Under the pieces are notes generated by a model. It had not been told where the DNA came from. It saw only the letters and a list, made by a program, of their open reading frames with translations, and made no database searches. A stretch of DNA of 29,647 bases from Candidatus Muiribacterium halophilum (GTDB taxonomy: Bacteria; Muiribacteriota; Muiribacteriia; Muiribacteriales; Muiribacteriaceae), in the NCBI GenBank assembly GCA_023228995.1, contig JALOAD010000042.1:1-29647 (forward strand), in the 5' to 3' direction. Position numbers and translations under genes: made by a program. Positions 15,879 to 25,243 of this stretch are shown piece after piece. Each line of letters starts with the position of its first letter. Position 1 is the first letter of the stretch.

Positions 15879-15922
15879 AACAGCTTTAGCTGTGCTAACT
15901 GTATTTAGCCATTCACGCTGTT
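15879..15922. repeat. Nested stem-loop region
   Basis: ACAGC-TTTA-GCTGT (15880-15893) is a tight hairpin. AACAGC (15879-15884) can instead pair with GCTGTT (15917-15922), enclosing a GCTAA/TTAGC stem. Alternative folds downstream of the CvpA-like gene (minus strand) suggest a terminator or the edge of the neighbouring repeat element. Confidence 0.4.
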
Positions 15923-15932
15923 ATATTTTTTT

Positions 15933-16682
15933 CTATTTTTTTGCTTTTGATTTTAAACTTTCCAACATTTTTCTCATATTTGTACTTTTTAATAATTGTA
16001 TTGTATCTGGAGAACTTAAAAACTTCCTAAGTTCAGGATTAGTCATAACTTTTATAATATCAGAAGGATTTTTGACATCTATATCTTTTATTGTTTTTTT
16101 AAATTCTTTAGATTGCATTAACTCAATATAAGCCGGATTATTTGAAAGTTCTTTGATTAATTGTTCGCTGTTTTCAATTGATTTTTGGTTATTATCATTA
16201 TTATCATTAGAATAATTAAAAGATTCAGGCATAGACTTATCAAGTATTATTTTTGCAATTTTAGAATAATCAATAAATTTTGTATATTTTTTAAAATTTT
16301 TAATAAATATTGAATTATATTTTGGAAAATCAGGTTTTAATATATATGCCATATCTAAAATTGATATTGTAAAAATTAATATTACAAAAAGTTTTATAAA
16401 AGAAGGAAACAGCCCATAAAGATGATATTTTAAAGTTGAGAATAACGGCTTGTTTTTAATATTTTTATCAATTATCCTAGTTGCTACAAAAAATACAACA
16501 TAGGAAAGAAGTATAAAAATACCACCCTGAATATAACCTAATTTATCAATTAAACTAATTCCTGCGGTGTAAAGAAATATAGTATATATTAAACTAGAAG
16601 TTTCTTTGATATATCCTTTTAGTACACCAAGACTTGGTATTACTATTGTAATACAGATTAAAAAAATATCAATATATTTCAT
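15933..16682 (-). CDS. CvpA-like membrane protein with STI1-like C-terminal tail
   Basis: A protein of 249 residues. Residues 1-~120 hold four hydrophobic helices in a CvpA/colicin V production-like arrangement (opening MKYIDIFLICITIVIPSLGV, with GYIKE after the first helix). An Asn-rich linker (SNDNNDNNQ) leads to a C-terminal ~75 residues with STI1-type helices (NNPAYIELMQS, KNPSDIIKVMTNPELRKFL, SSPDTIQLLKS), probably in the cytoplasm or periplasm depending on topology. The start has AAGG 9 nt upstream and lies just beyond the pfp terminator, so it may need readthrough or its own weak promoter. Confidence 0.72.
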   Translation of the reverse strand: MKYIDIFLICITIVIPSLGVLKGYIKETSSLIYTIFLYTAGISLIDKLGYIQGGIFILLSYVVFFVATRIIDKNIKNKPLFSTLKYHLYGLFPSFIKLFVILIFTISILDMAYILKPDFPKYNSIFIKNFKKYTKFIDYSKIAKIILDKSMPESFNYSNDNNDNNQKSIENSEQLIKELSNNPAYIELMQSKEFKKTIKDIDVKNPSDIIKVMTNPELRKFLSSPDTIQLLKSTNMRKMLESLKSKAKK

Positions 16683-16704
16683 ATAAATTAACCTTGTGAT
16701 TAAA

Positions 16705-16728
16705 AAAGAGGTGCAAAAGCACCTCTTT
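16705..16728 (-). terminator. Rho-independent terminator of pfp
   Basis: A perfect 10-bp stem, AAAGAGGTGC with GCACCTCTTT, closes a 4-nt loop; on the minus strand it is followed by a run of T residues. It begins 5 nt after the pfp stop codon. Confidence 0.92.
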
Positions 16729-16732
16729 AGAT

Positions 16733-17965
16733 TTATACCATTCCTTTATGAAGTATTTTATCAACTCTAGGTGCACGAATTCTATGTGGCTGTGGGAATC
16801 CTGCTCCTAGAAGTGGTCTGCAATAAAGATAAAATTTATCAGTAACATCTTTTTTTATAAAATCGTAATAATCTTCAGGCATATAACGGGTTTTTCCAGC
16901 AATTTCATCTAATTTAACAATTTCATAATCAACTGAATAATTAGCTTTTCTTTTTATTACTATAGAACCGTCAATATTATACCATATAGCAAACTGTGCA
17001 GCTTTTTCTCCAACTTCTCTAGCTTCTTGAGCATCAACATCACTAACGCAGCCAAGAAATGATCTTTGAAGATAGCCGAATGTATCAGAACGAACTCTTT
17101 TTATACCAAGTTTTTCTTTTATTTTTTTGGATAAAGCATCACCTAAAGCACCAGTTCCAGATAATTGAACATTACCGTGTGCATCAGTTTCAGCATTGCC
17201 TTCCATTAATTTTGAAATAATAGGTATGCCTTTACTATCAGTTATACCTTCAGATACTGCTATCATACATCTACCTAATTTGTCATAAACTTTTTTTACA
17301 TCACTTAAAAATTCATCAATATTAAAAGCATGTTCAGGTAAATAAATAAGATGAGGACCATCATCATGATATTTTCTTGCAAGAGCAGATGCAGCAGTTA
17401 AAAATCCTGCATGTCTTCCCATAATTATACCAATATAAACTCCAGGAAGAGCTCTATTATCAAGATTAGCTCCCATAAAAGCCTGTGATACAAATCTTGC
17501 AGCCGAACCAAAACCAGGAGTATGATCATTATGTACAAGATCATTATCTACAGTTTTAGGTATATGAATTGCTCTAAATTCATAATTAGCTTTTTCGGCT
17601 TGTTCATTAACTATACGAACAGTGTCAGATGAATCATTTCCGCCCATATAAAAAAAGTATCTAACATCATGTGCTCTAAGTACATTGAAAATTTCTTTGC
17701 AATAAGCAAAGTCAGGTTTATCACGAGTGGATAATAATGCAGCACCTGGGGTTGTTGCAACTTTTTCAAGATTACTAGTTGTTTCTTGTGTAAGATCTAA
17801 AAAATCTTCTTCTACAATTCCCCTAACTCCATGTAATGCACCATAAACTTTGGTTATTTGAGGAAATTTTCTTGATTCAAGAACTGCTCCGACAAGACTT
17901 TGATTAATAACAGCTGTCGGTCCTCCTCCTTGAGCTATAACGACTTTTCCGGACAAAGTAGCCAT
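16733..17965 (-). CDS. pfp: Pyrophosphate-dependent phosphofructokinase
   Basis: An enzyme of 410 residues phosphorylating fructose 6-phosphate with PPi (reversible glycolysis step). Motifs: GGGPTAVIN (13-21), MGGNDSSDT (107-115) where the residue after GG is not the Gly of ATP enzymes, PKTVDNDL (136-143), TPGFGSAAR and MGRHAGF. These match the PPi-using group of the PFK family. ATG 17965 is chosen because a GGGGTG ribosome site lies just upstream; the frame extends to 18010 without support. A TTGACC-17-TATTTT promoter is possible at 18029-18001 (-). It is divergent from the prepilin peptidase gene and followed by a strong terminator. Confidence 0.92.
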   Translation of the reverse strand: MATLSGKVVIAQGGGPTAVINQSLVGAVLESRKFPQITKVYGALHGVRGIVEEDFLDLTQETTSNLEKVATTPGAALLSTRDKPDFAYCKEIFNVLRAHDVRYFFYMGGNDSSDTVRIVNEQAEKANYEFRAIHIPKTVDNDLVHNDHTPGFGSAARFVSQAFMGANLDNRALPGVYIGIIMGRHAGFLTAASALARKYHDDGPHLIYLPEHAFNIDEFLSDVKKVYDKLGRCMIAVSEGITDSKGIPIISKLMEGNAETDAHGNVQLSGTGALGDALSKKIKEKLGIKRVRSDTFGYLQRSFLGCVSDVDAQEAREVGEKAAQFAIWYNIDGSIVIKRKANYSVDYEIVKLDEIAGKTRYMPEDYYDFIKKDVTDKFYLYCRPLLGAGFPQPHRIRAPRVDKILHKGMV

Positions 17966-18040
17966 AAAACACCCCTTTACAAAGTTATTTTTGTATATAA
18001 AAAATAACATTTTCCATTATATTGGTCAAGTTATTGAGAT

Positions 18041-18069
18041 TTGAAAAATATTCAGTAATATTATATATT
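18041..18069 (+). promoter_or_regulatory. Promoter of the prepilin peptidase operon, leaderless
   Basis: TTGAAA (18041-18046), 17-nt spacer, TATATT (18064-18069), then exactly 6 nt to ATG 18076. The in-frame start at 18022 lies upstream of the promoter and cannot be used from it. Confidence 0.7.
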
Positions 18070-18075
18070 TCTTCT

Positions 18076-18894
18076 ATGGAAAAAATTTTTTTCACAATAA
18101 TGGCATTTATCTTTGGATTGTTAACAGGAAGTTTTCTTAATGTTTGTATTTACAGAATACCTGCTGGTAAATCTATAGTATATCCGAGATCTCATTGTTA
18201 TAGTTGCGGTACTTATCTTAAAGTTCGTGATTTGTTCCCAGTATTAAGTCATTTTTTTAGTGGTGGAATTTGTAGAACTTGTGGTAGTGTTATTTCATTT
18301 AGATATTCTTTTATAGAGCTATTAACCGCAACTTTAACAGCTGTGTTTTTTTATAAGTTTTATTTTTCACTCACAACTTTATTTTTCATTATAATTCTGC
18401 ATTTTATGATTATAATAACTTTTATTGATCTTGATTATCTTATAATTCCAGACGGAATATCGGTTGGCGGTACTATTGCCGGATTTTTTATAAATTTTCT
18501 TATTATAATATTTGCTCCTTATGAAATACTAGAGATTGCAGGTTATAATCTTACTTTTGAAAGTGTAGTATTAGGAATTTTACTTGGTGGAGGAAGTCTT
18601 TTTTTAATATCTGTTTTGTCAGGTGGTGGAATGGGTGGGGGAGATATTAAACTCATGGCTGCTATTGGAGCATGGTTTGGAGTTGAATTTACAGCTTCAG
18701 TATTATTTTTGAGCTTTATTCTTGGAGCTGTTATTGGAGTTTTTTTAATAATTACAAAAATAAAAAGTAGAAAAGATTATGTTCCGTTTGGACCATATAT
18801 TGCTGTAGCTGTATTAATAACAATGTATTTTGGCTCAGATGTGATGTATAAAATAGGAAGTAATATAATATGGAATTTAAGATTAGGTATTTAA
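18076..18894 (+). CDS. pilD: Prepilin leader peptidase / N-methyltransferase
   Basis: A polytopic aspartic protease of 272 residues that cuts and methylates type IV prepilins or pseudopilins at the inner membrane. The N-terminus shows the family FGLLTGSFLNVCIYRIP segment. A cytoplasmic zinc motif carries Cys41/Cys44 and Cys66/Cys69, the bifunctional-type feature. Catalytic Asp118 lies in FIDLDYLIIPDG and Asp190 in GGGMGGGDIKL. ATG 18076 is supported by the leaderless promoter. The next gene, a prepilin, overlaps its end by 25 nt, so enzyme and substrates share an operon. Confidence 0.93.
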   Translation: MEKIFFTIMAFIFGLLTGSFLNVCIYRIPAGKSIVYPRSHCYSCGTYLKVRDLFPVLSHFFSGGICRTCGSVISFRYSFIELLTATLTAVFFYKFYFSLTTLFFIIILHFMIIITFIDLDYLIIPDGISVGGTIAGFFINFLIIIFAPYEILEIAGYNLTFESVVLGILLGGGSLFLISVLSGGGMGGGDIKLMAAIGAWFGVEFTASVLFLSFILGAVIGVFLIITKIKSRKDYVPFGPYIAVAVLITMYFGSDVMYKIGSNIIWNLRLGI

Positions 18895-19436
18895 GAGGAT
18901 TTTCACTTATAGAAGTTGTTGCGACAGTTGCTCTTCTAGGTATGGTAGCTGTTCCTTTTTTAAATATTTTTCTTTCAGGAAATAAAATGTCTGGAGAAAG
19001 TAAGGAAGACCTTGTTGCAATAAATCTAGCTCGTGAAAAAATAGAACAAATTACTTTGACGATTTTTGAAAATCTTGAAGAAGATTATTATATATTTAGA
19101 GATATTTATAAAGATACAATACATCAAGAATTTAAAGATGCTGATGAAAATAGAGCAAAATTTTATGAAGTATATTCTGATGTTTGGACAGAAGAAAGAA
19201 AAGAAAATTTTCCTAGAGTTTATAATAGATTTATATCAATTCTTGAAAATCGTGGTCCAATAAGAACTTATAATTCATACTCTGATTTTTTTAACGATTT
19301 TAGAAGATATACTGTAGTTGAGGATTACAATAGTGATAAAAAAAGTGTTAGTATAAAAAAAATAACTGTATATGTTTTTAATCTTAAAACAGAAAAGGAG
19401 TATAAATTATCTACGCTTATAACAGATTATAAATAG
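18870..19436 (+). CDS. Minor prepilin (PilV/GspI-like)
   Basis: A protein of 188 residues. The prepilin signature RG-FSLIEV gives cleavage after Gly10 with Glu at mature position 5, followed by a ~20-residue hydrophobic helix (VVATVALLGMVAVPFLNIF). The rest is a short, charged helical and beta region with NLAREKIEQI, typical of PilV/GspI-like minor pilins. A GGAAG ribosome site sits within the end of the peptidase gene. It probably primes or tops a pilus or secretion pseudopilus. Confidence 0.85.
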   Translation: MEFKIRYLRGFSLIEVVATVALLGMVAVPFLNIFLSGNKMSGESKEDLVAINLAREKIEQITLTIFENLEEDYYIFRDIYKDTIHQEFKDADENRAKFYEVYSDVWTEERKENFPRVYNRFISILENRGPIRTYNSYSDFFNDFRRYTVVEDYNSDKKSVSIKKITVYVFNLKTEKEYKLSTLITDYK

Positions 19437-19467
19437 TAGAAAATTGTTTAATATATTGAGGAATTAT

Positions 19468-20070
19468 ATGACAAAAAAAGGCTTTACATTTGCAGAACTG
19501 ATGATTGCAGTTGGTATAAGTACTGGTGTAATGGCAGTTGTCTTTACTTTTTATATTATGGTTAATAAATTTTATTATGTTGGAGCTAATAAATCTATTC
19601 TTGTATCTGATATGAAAAATTCAGTTAATATTATGGTTGAAGAATTATCAAGAATTGAAAAAATAATTGATATGGGTGATGATTATATAGAAGCTGAAAT
19701 ACATTCTATGAAAAAAAAAGATAATTATGGTAATTCGCTTGAAAATGTAAAATATGAACTTGATAGAAAAGAAAATAAATTATATCGTATTTATGAAAAC
19801 AGAAAAAAAATGATATTTACATCAGATTCGATAAATGAATATGAAAATGAAAAAATACCGCTTATAAGACCTTATATAAAAGCATATGAATCTGTTGGAT
19901 ATATTTACTATAAACCTGATTATAATGATAGTGAAAAAACTGAAAGAGTTGTTTTTATTGAGATTAATCTTTTTGGAAATATAAAAAAAGAGCATCTTTT
20001 TATTAGAACAGGTGTTAGACTAGAATTTAGGCATTCAAAAGTAATTCAGCCTTATTGGAGTTTTAATTAA
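19468..20070 (+). CDS. Minor prepilin (PilW/GspJ-like)
   Basis: A protein of 200 residues. It opens MTKKG-FTFAEL: cleavage after Gly5, Glu at mature position 5, then the hydrophobic helix IAVGISTGVMAVVFTFYIMV. The body matches GspJ/PilW style: a MVEELSRIEKI helix, then strands with YELDRKENKLYRIY. ATG 19468 has GAGG 6 nt upstream; a TTG at 19444 in the same frame is less likely. The third gene of the pilus operon, 31 nt after its neighbour. Confidence 0.85.
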   Translation: MTKKGFTFAELMIAVGISTGVMAVVFTFYIMVNKFYYVGANKSILVSDMKNSVNIMVEELSRIEKIIDMGDDYIEAEIHSMKKKDNYGNSLENVKYELDRKENKLYRIYENRKKMIFTSDSINEYENEKIPLIRPYIKAYESVGYIYYKPDYNDSEKTERVVFIEINLFGNIKKEHLFIRTGVRLEFRHSKVIQPYWSFN

Positions 20071-20098
20071 ATTTAAAATAACTGTTTAAGGGGTATAT

Positions 20099-20317
20099 AT
20101 GAAAGAAAAAAATCTAAAGTTTGAACAAGCTTTAAAAGAGCTTCAAAGTATAGTTGAACATTTTGAAAACGGTGATATTGAACTTGATGATGCTATAGAA
20201 AAGTTTAAAAGAGGTAGTGAACTTGTAAAAATTTGTGAAACTAAGTTAAATGATGCTGAAGGAAAGATAAATGAACTTCTTGGAAATAATCAGGTCAGGG
20301 AGATGAAAGATGAATGA
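20099..20317 (+). CDS. xseB: Exodeoxyribonuclease VII small subunit
   Basis: A protein of 72 residues with the family helical hairpin: FEQALKELQSIVEHFENGDIELDDAIEKFKRGSELVKICETKL. The small subunit binds XseA to form exonuclease VII, which degrades single-stranded DNA. AAGGGG lies 6 nt before the ATG. It overlaps ispA by 8 nt, an xseB-ispA-dxs order common in bacteria. xseA is not in the window. Confidence 0.95.
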   Translation: MKEKNLKFEQALKELQSIVEHFENGDIELDDAIEKFKRGSELVKICETKLNDAEGKINELLGNNQVREMKDE

Positions 20318-21197
20318 AAAATTAACTAAATATTTTAGTGATGTAAAATTAAGAATTGATAATTCACTTGAGAGATATATTGAGGATTTTGAAAATCCAG
20401 CTTCAATTGTTGTGGAAAGCATGAAATATTCACTTTTTGCAGGTGGCAAAAGAATTAGACCAGCACTTGCTTTTATGACATCAGAACTTCTTGGAGTAAA
20501 TATAAATGAAATAATCCCATTTGCATGTGCTATTGAAATGGTTCATACATATTCACTTATTCATGATGATCTTCCAGCTATGGATAATGATAATATTAGA
20601 CGAGGTTTACCTACAAATCATATAAAATATGGAGAAAACATAGCGATTTTATCTGGAGATGCTCTGCTTACTCATTCTTTCGAAGTACTTTCATATTTAA
20701 ATGATAATATTGATTATAATACTTTTATAAGAGTTCTTAGAGAATTTACATTGGCGTCGGGTTATAATGGTATGATAGCAGGACAGATTGCTGATGTTTT
20801 ATATGAAAACAAAGATATTGATCATGATACATTAAGATATATTCACCTTAATAAAACAGGTAAAATAATAAATGCTTGTCTTAGAATTCCAGCAATAATA
20901 GCAAAAGTTGATGAAAATATATTAGAAAAAATTGATTCTTTGGGCAAATTACTTGGTATGTTATTTCAGATTACAGATGATATACTCGATGTTAAAGGTA
21001 ATGTTCAAAAACTTGGTAAAACTCCTGGGAAAGATGCTAAAAACAACAAAAACACTTATATAAAACTGTTTGGTATTGAAAAAACTCAGGAAATGGCAAA
21101 AAATGTTTATAATGATGTAAATGGAATATTAAAAGAACTTGATGCAACTGAACTTTTTTATGAACTTTCAGATTTTATTTACAAAAGAGATTATTAG
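20310..21197 (+). CDS. ispA: Farnesyl/geranyl diphosphate synthase (IspA type)
   Basis: A trans-isoprenyl diphosphate synthase of 295 residues. The first Asp-rich motif is DDLPAMD (86-92) and the second DDILD (223-227); GGKRIRP (45-51) binds the diphosphate. Tyr81 at the fifth position before the first motif, with the DDx4D spacing, is as in bacterial farnesyl diphosphate synthases. It condenses IPP with DMAPP and GPP for quinone and cell-wall carrier lipids, using products of dxs and ispF just downstream. Chain length (C15 or C20) cannot be fixed from sequence alone. Confidence 0.92.
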   Translation: MNEKLTKYFSDVKLRIDNSLERYIEDFENPASIVVESMKYSLFAGGKRIRPALAFMTSELLGVNINEIIPFACAIEMVHTYSLIHDDLPAMDNDNIRRGLPTNHIKYGENIAILSGDALLTHSFEVLSYLNDNIDYNTFIRVLREFTLASGYNGMIAGQIADVLYENKDIDHDTLRYIHLNKTGKIINACLRIPAIIAKVDENILEKIDSLGKLLGMLFQITDDILDVKGNVQKLGKTPGKDAKNNKNTYIKLFGIEKTQEMAKNVYNDVNGILKELDATELFYELSDFIYKRDY

Positions 21198-21220
21198 GGA
21201 AGAATTTAAAAGCTGGGAAA

Positions 21221-21241
21221 GTCCGGGGTTCGGGATACGAG
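21221..21241 (+). repeat. GC-rich heptad repeat (3 units)
   Basis: GTCCGGG, GTTCGGG and ATACGAG form three diverged 7-bp units in the 75-nt gap between ispA and ispF, standing out from an AT-rich background. Confidence 0.5.
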
Positions 21242-21272
21242 AAATTAATAATTAAAAATAAAGGATTTTATT

Positions 21273-21749
21273 ATGCGAACTGGATTAGGATACGATGTAC
21301 ATAAACTTGTTGAAGGAAGAAAACTTATTCTTGGTGGAGTAGAAATCCCTCATAAACTTGGATTACTTGGACATTCAGATGCAGATGTGCTTATTCATGC
21401 AATAATGGATTCTTTACTTGGAGCTATGGCTCTTGGGGATATTGGCAAATATTTTCCTGATACAGATGAAAAATTTAAAGATATTGATTCAAGAATACTT
21501 TTAAGAAAAGTAAAAAAACTTCTTGAAGAAAAAAACATGGAGATTTCTAATATTGATAGTATTATAATTGCTCAAAAACCAAAACTTGCTGATTTTATTG
21601 AAAAAATGCGTTTTAATATTGCAGAAGATCTTGGTATATCTATTGATAAAGTTGGAGTAAAAGCTACAACTGAAGAATATCTTGGTTTTACAGGTAATGA
21701 GCAAGGTATAAAATCTCTTGCAAGTTGTTTGATTAGGAGGATTTTATGA
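21273..21749 (+). CDS. ispF: 2-C-methyl-D-erythritol 2,4-cyclodiphosphate synthase
   Basis: A trimeric enzyme of 158 residues, full length, in the MEP pathway; it makes MEcPP from CDP-ME-2-phosphate with CMP release. Metal ligands Asp8 and His10 (GYDVHKL) and His42 ([11 protein letters not shown]) are present, along with [10 protein letters not shown] and the C-terminal [18 protein letters not shown] ribosome site AAAGGA lies 8 nt upstream. It overlaps dxs by 4 nt (ATGA), so the two are coupled. Confidence 0.96.
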   Translation: MRTGLGYDVHKLVEGRKLILGGVEIPHKLGLLGHSDADVLIHAIMDSLLGAMALGDIGKYFPDTDEKFKDIDSRILLRKVKKLLEEKNMEISNIDSIIIAQKPKLADFIEKMRFNIAEDLGISIDKVGVKATTEEYLGFTGNEQGIKSLASCLIRRIL

Positions 21750-23611
21750 GAGATAGATTAAAAGATCTTATAAGTCGTATAAAAAAATTAACTTATGATG
21801 AAACTTCTGAATTATGTGCTGAACTTAGAGATTATATAATTGATGTAGTTTCCAAAAACGGTGGACATCTTGCGTCTTCTCTTGGAGCTGTAGAAATATC
21901 TGTACTTCTACATAGAATACTTTCAACACCTGAAGATAAAATTATATGGGATGTTGGTCATCAAGCTTATGCTCATAAAATATTGACTGGAAGAATAGAT
22001 GAATTTCAGACTTTAAGAACTTATGGCGGAATTTCAGGATTTCCTAGAACTTGTGAAAGTCCACACGATGCTTTTTCTGTAGGACATAGTTCAACTTCTA
22101 TATCAGCAGCTGTCGGATATGCAGTTGGAAAAAAGCAGCAAAATAAAAACAATACAATTGTAGCAGTAATTGGTGACGGTTCTATATCTTCAGGAATGCC
22201 GTTTGAAGCTATGAATCAAGCTTCTCAAATAAAAGATTTAGATATTACTGTTATTCTTAACGATAATGAAATGTCAATTTCTCCAAATGTTGGAGCATTA
22301 TCAAGATATTTTAACAATCTAAGAACAGATCCGATTTATATTGGTATTCGTGATGATGTAGAATATCTTATATCAAAAATACCTGCAATTGGTAAAAATA
22401 TGATAAATGTTTTGGAGAGAGTTAGTACAGGATTAAAAACAGTGATAGATCCTGGAGCTTTTTTCTTACATCTAGGCTGGGATTATTATGGACCGGTTGA
22501 TGGACATGATATTAATGCTTTAAATAAAATACTTAAAAAAGTTTTAAAAATAAAAGGTTTAAAAATACTTCATGTAATTACCAAAAAAGGTAAAGGTTAT
22601 TTACCAGCAGAAAAAGAACCTTCAAAATTTCATGGAGTTGGAATATTTAACAAAGAAACTGGTGAACTTGGTAAAAGTTCAAGTGTTTCTGCAACAAGTG
22701 TTGTATCAGATTATCTTGTAGAATTAGGTGAAAATTATAAAGAATTAAATGTTATAACTGCTGCAATGCCCGATGGTACAGGTACAAAAAAATTTGGAGA
22801 ATTATTTCCAAATAGATATTTTGATATAGGAATTTCAGAAGAACATGCTACTACTTTTGCAGCTGGTATGTGTTTAGATGGACTTATTCCTGTTGTTGCA
22901 ATATATTCTACTTTTATGCAAAGATCAATTGATCAAATAATGCATGATGTTGCATTACAAAATCTACCTGTTGTATTTTTGCTTGATCGAGGTGGAGTTG
23001 TTGGTGAAGATGGTGGAACTCATCATGGAACATTTGATTTTTCATTTATGAGAATGATTCCCGAAATGATTGTATCTGCTCCAAAAGATATTGAAGAATT
23101 AAAAGATATGATGTTTACTGCTGTAAAACAGAGATTAAAACCGTTTTCTATAAGATATTCAAGAGGTAAAATAGCTTATGCTACTCCAAGAGAAAGAAAA
23201 ATTATTGAACCTGGTAGTGTTGATATAATAAAAGAAGGTGGAAAAATTGCTGTAATAACAAATTCATATATTGTTGAATTTGCTCAAAAAGGTCTTGAAG
23301 ATATTGATTGTGGAATTTATAATTTTAGATTTGTAAAACCAATTGATTATAATACTGTTAAAAAAATATGTAATATGTATAAAAAAGTCATTATTTTTGA
23401 AGATAATACAGTATGTGGTGGTCTTGGAAGTGCTTTTTTGGAAGAATGTGCTGATTTTGAGAAAAAACCTATAATAATACTTAAAGGAATACCTGATGAT
23501 TTTGTTGAACATGGAGATCAAAATATATTAAGAGAAAAATTGGGATTTTCATCAAATTCAATAAGAAACTTTATGCTTTCTCATGGAGCTGAGATTGAAA
23601 AAGCGTATTGA
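21746..23611 (+). CDS. dxs: 1-deoxy-D-xylulose-5-phosphate synthase
   Basis: A protein of 621 residues, normal length. It condenses pyruvate and glyceraldehyde 3-phosphate with thiamine diphosphate, the first MEP step. Seen: GGHLASSLG with His41, the TPP motif GDGSISSG (143-150) ending in NDN (172-174), [15 protein letters not shown], then in the second domain DIGISEEHA with the catalytic Glu, and [15 protein letters not shown]. The GGAGGAT ribosome site overlaps the end of ispF. The 3' end overlaps tlyA by 29 nt. Confidence 0.97.
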   Translation: MRDRLKDLISRIKKLTYDETSELCAELRDYIIDVVSKNGGHLASSLGAVEISVLLHRILSTPEDKIIWDVGHQAYAHKILTGRIDEFQTLRTYGGISGFPRTCESPHDAFSVGHSSTSISAAVGYAVGKKQQNKNNTIVAVIGDGSISSGMPFEAMNQASQIKDLDITVILNDNEMSISPNVGALSRYFNNLRTDPIYIGIRDDVEYLISKIPAIGKNMINVLERVSTGLKTVIDPGAFFLHLGWDYYGPVDGHDINALNKILKKVLKIKGLKILHVITKKGKGYLPAEKEPSKFHGVGIFNKETGELGKSSSVSATSVVSDYLVELGENYKELNVITAAMPDGTGTKKFGELFPNRYFDIGISEEHATTFAAGMCLDGLIPVVAIYSTFMQRSIDQIMHDVALQNLPVVFLLDRGGVVGEDGGTHHGTFDFSFMRMIPEMIVSAPKDIEELKDMMFTAVKQRLKPFSIRYSRGKIAYATPRERKIIEPGSVDIIKEGGKIAVITNSYIVEFAQKGLEDIDCGIYNFRFVKPIDYNTVKKICNMYKKVIIFEDNTVCGGLGSAFLEECADFEKKPIIILKGIPDDFVEHGDQNILREKLGFSSNSIRNFMLSHGAEIEKAY

Positions 23612-24377
23612 TTCTATACTTTTTGAAAAAGATTTTTATGAAAGTAGATCAAAAGCTCAGGCTGCTGTAATGACAGGTAAGGTTTTTGTTAATGGTCAAA
23701 AAGTAATAAAGTCTGGTGATAAATTTAATGAAGATGATATATTAATTGAAGTAAAAGAAGATTTTCCTTATGTAAGTCGAGGAGCATTAAAACTCCTTAC
23801 TGCAATGAGAGAATTCGAAATTGATTTTGATAAAGTTACAGCTATTGATATTGGAGCTTCAACTGGTGGATTTACTGATGTAATGCTTAAAAATGGAGCA
23901 AAAAAAGTACTTGCTCTTGATGTTGGTTATAATCAGCTTCATTATTCGCTTAGGACTAATGATAAAGTTATTTGTCTTGAAAAAACAAATGCAAGAACTT
24001 TTGAGGATAAAACACTTTTAAATAGTTTTGATGTTGCAGTTGGAGATCTTTCATTTATTTCAATAACAAAAATATATGAAAATATGCGTAAATATGTTAA
24101 AGATTCTGGGATTTTAATATTTCTTATAAAACCACAATTTGAAGCTTGTAAAAATGAAATAGGCAAAAGAGGTCTTGTAAAAGATATTTTGATTCACAGA
24201 AGAATAATTTTAGATATTATAGAATTTATCAATTCTTTTGAAGATACTGTTGAAAATCTTTGTCCTTCTGATATTAAAGGTAATAAATCAGGTAATCAAG
24301 AATATCTTATAAAAATTATTAAAAAAAATAATAAAAAACCTCTTTATGAAGAAATGCTAAAAAAGGCTGGTTTATGA
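23583..24377 (+). CDS. tlyA: TlyA family rRNA 2'-O-methyltransferase
   Basis: A protein of 264 residues. Residues ~6-60 form an S4 RNA-binding domain ([20 protein letters not shown]). Residues ~63-250 are an FtsJ-type methyltransferase: DIGASTGGFTD binds S-adenosylmethionine, and the K-D-K-E tetrad is Lys70, Asp155, Lys183 and Glu240. Family members methylate 16S and 23S rRNA, and some were annotated as hemolysins. TTG 23595 with GGAG 6 nt upstream is an alternative start that would remove four residues. It lies between dxs and nadK and overlaps both. Confidence 0.92.
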   Translation: MELRLKKRIDSILFEKDFYESRSKAQAAVMTGKVFVNGQKVIKSGDKFNEDDILIEVKEDFPYVSRGALKLLTAMREFEIDFDKVTAIDIGASTGGFTDVMLKNGAKKVLALDVGYNQLHYSLRTNDKVICLEKTNARTFEDKTLLNSFDVAVGDLSFISITKIYENMRKYVKDSGILIFLIKPQFEACKNEIGKRGLVKDILIHRRIILDIIEFINSFEDTVENLCPSDIKGNKSGNQEYLIKIIKKNNKKPLYEEMLKKAGL

Positions 24378-25213
24378 CAAAAATTATTAAAAAAATACAT
24401 ATATGCTATAATCTTGATAAAAAAAATTCTTATGAAATAAGTTTAAAACTTAAATCTATATTAGATAAATATAATATTTTAGCAAATATTTTTGAAATGA
24501 AAGAATATAATGAAATAAATGATAAAAAAGATTGTCATGCAATAATATCAGTTGGTGGAGATGGAACATTTTTGAAAATAGCAAGATATGCTGTTAAGCA
24601 AAATATACCTATTGTTGGAGTTAATCTTGGCAGACTTGGTTTTTTAAATGAAATTGAACCTGAAAAAATGGAATTTTTTATTAAAAAACTTGTTGATAAC
24701 AATTATGAAATTACTGAAAGAACAATACTTAAAGTAAAAATATTTGATGAATATAATCATGTTTTATCAGAAGATACAGCAATAAACGATATTGTTTTTA
24801 CAAGAGGAGCTGTTGCAAGAATGATAAAATTAAGTTTAAGTATAAATAAAAATATTGTTGAAACTTATCATGGAGATGGAGTTATAATATCGACTCCTTC
24901 AGGTTCAACAGCTTATTCGCTTTCAGCAGGAGGACCAATTGTATCAGCTGAACTTTTAGGTATTGTAATTACGCCTTTATGTCCTCATTCACTTCATTCA
25001 AGGACAATAGTTTGTAAAGATAATGCTATAATAGGAATTGAATTTGATCCATTATTAAATGAAGAAACAGTAATTACAGTTGATGGTCAAATGTTTGCAA
25101 AAATTGAAAAAACAAATAGAATTGAAATTAAAAAAAATAAAGATTCATTAAAAGTCATAGATTTTGGAACACAGAATTTTTATTCACTTATAAAAGAAAA
25201 ACTATTGAAATAA
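24374..25213 (+). CDS. nadK: NAD kinase
   Basis: An enzyme of 279 residues phosphorylating NAD to NADP. The GGDGT motif (61-65, catalytic Asp63), NLGRLGFLNEI, GDGVIISTPSGSTAYSLSAGGP and the C-terminal TVDGQ are all present. It overlaps tlyA by 4 nt (ATGA) and closes the xseB-nadK cluster. The tlyA-nadK order is widely conserved. Confidence 0.96.
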   Translation: MTKIIKKIHICYNLDKKNSYEISLKLKSILDKYNILANIFEMKEYNEINDKKDCHAIISVGGDGTFLKIARYAVKQNIPIVGVNLGRLGFLNEIEPEKMEFFIKKLVDNNYEITERTILKVKIFDEYNHVLSEDTAINDIVFTRGAVARMIKLSLSINKNIVETYHGDGVIISTPSGSTAYSLSAGGPIVSAELLGIVITPLCPHSLHSRTIVCKDNAIIGIEFDPLLNEETVITVDGQMFAKIEKTNRIEIKKNKDSLKVIDFGTQNFYSLIKEKLLK

Positions 25214-25243
25214 TCCGATTTTCAATCGTATAAAGGAGTATAT

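Noticed and set aside
15892-16131. + strand frame overlapping the CvpA-like gene
   Set aside because: Antisense to the helical tail of a better supported protein, with no ribosome site.
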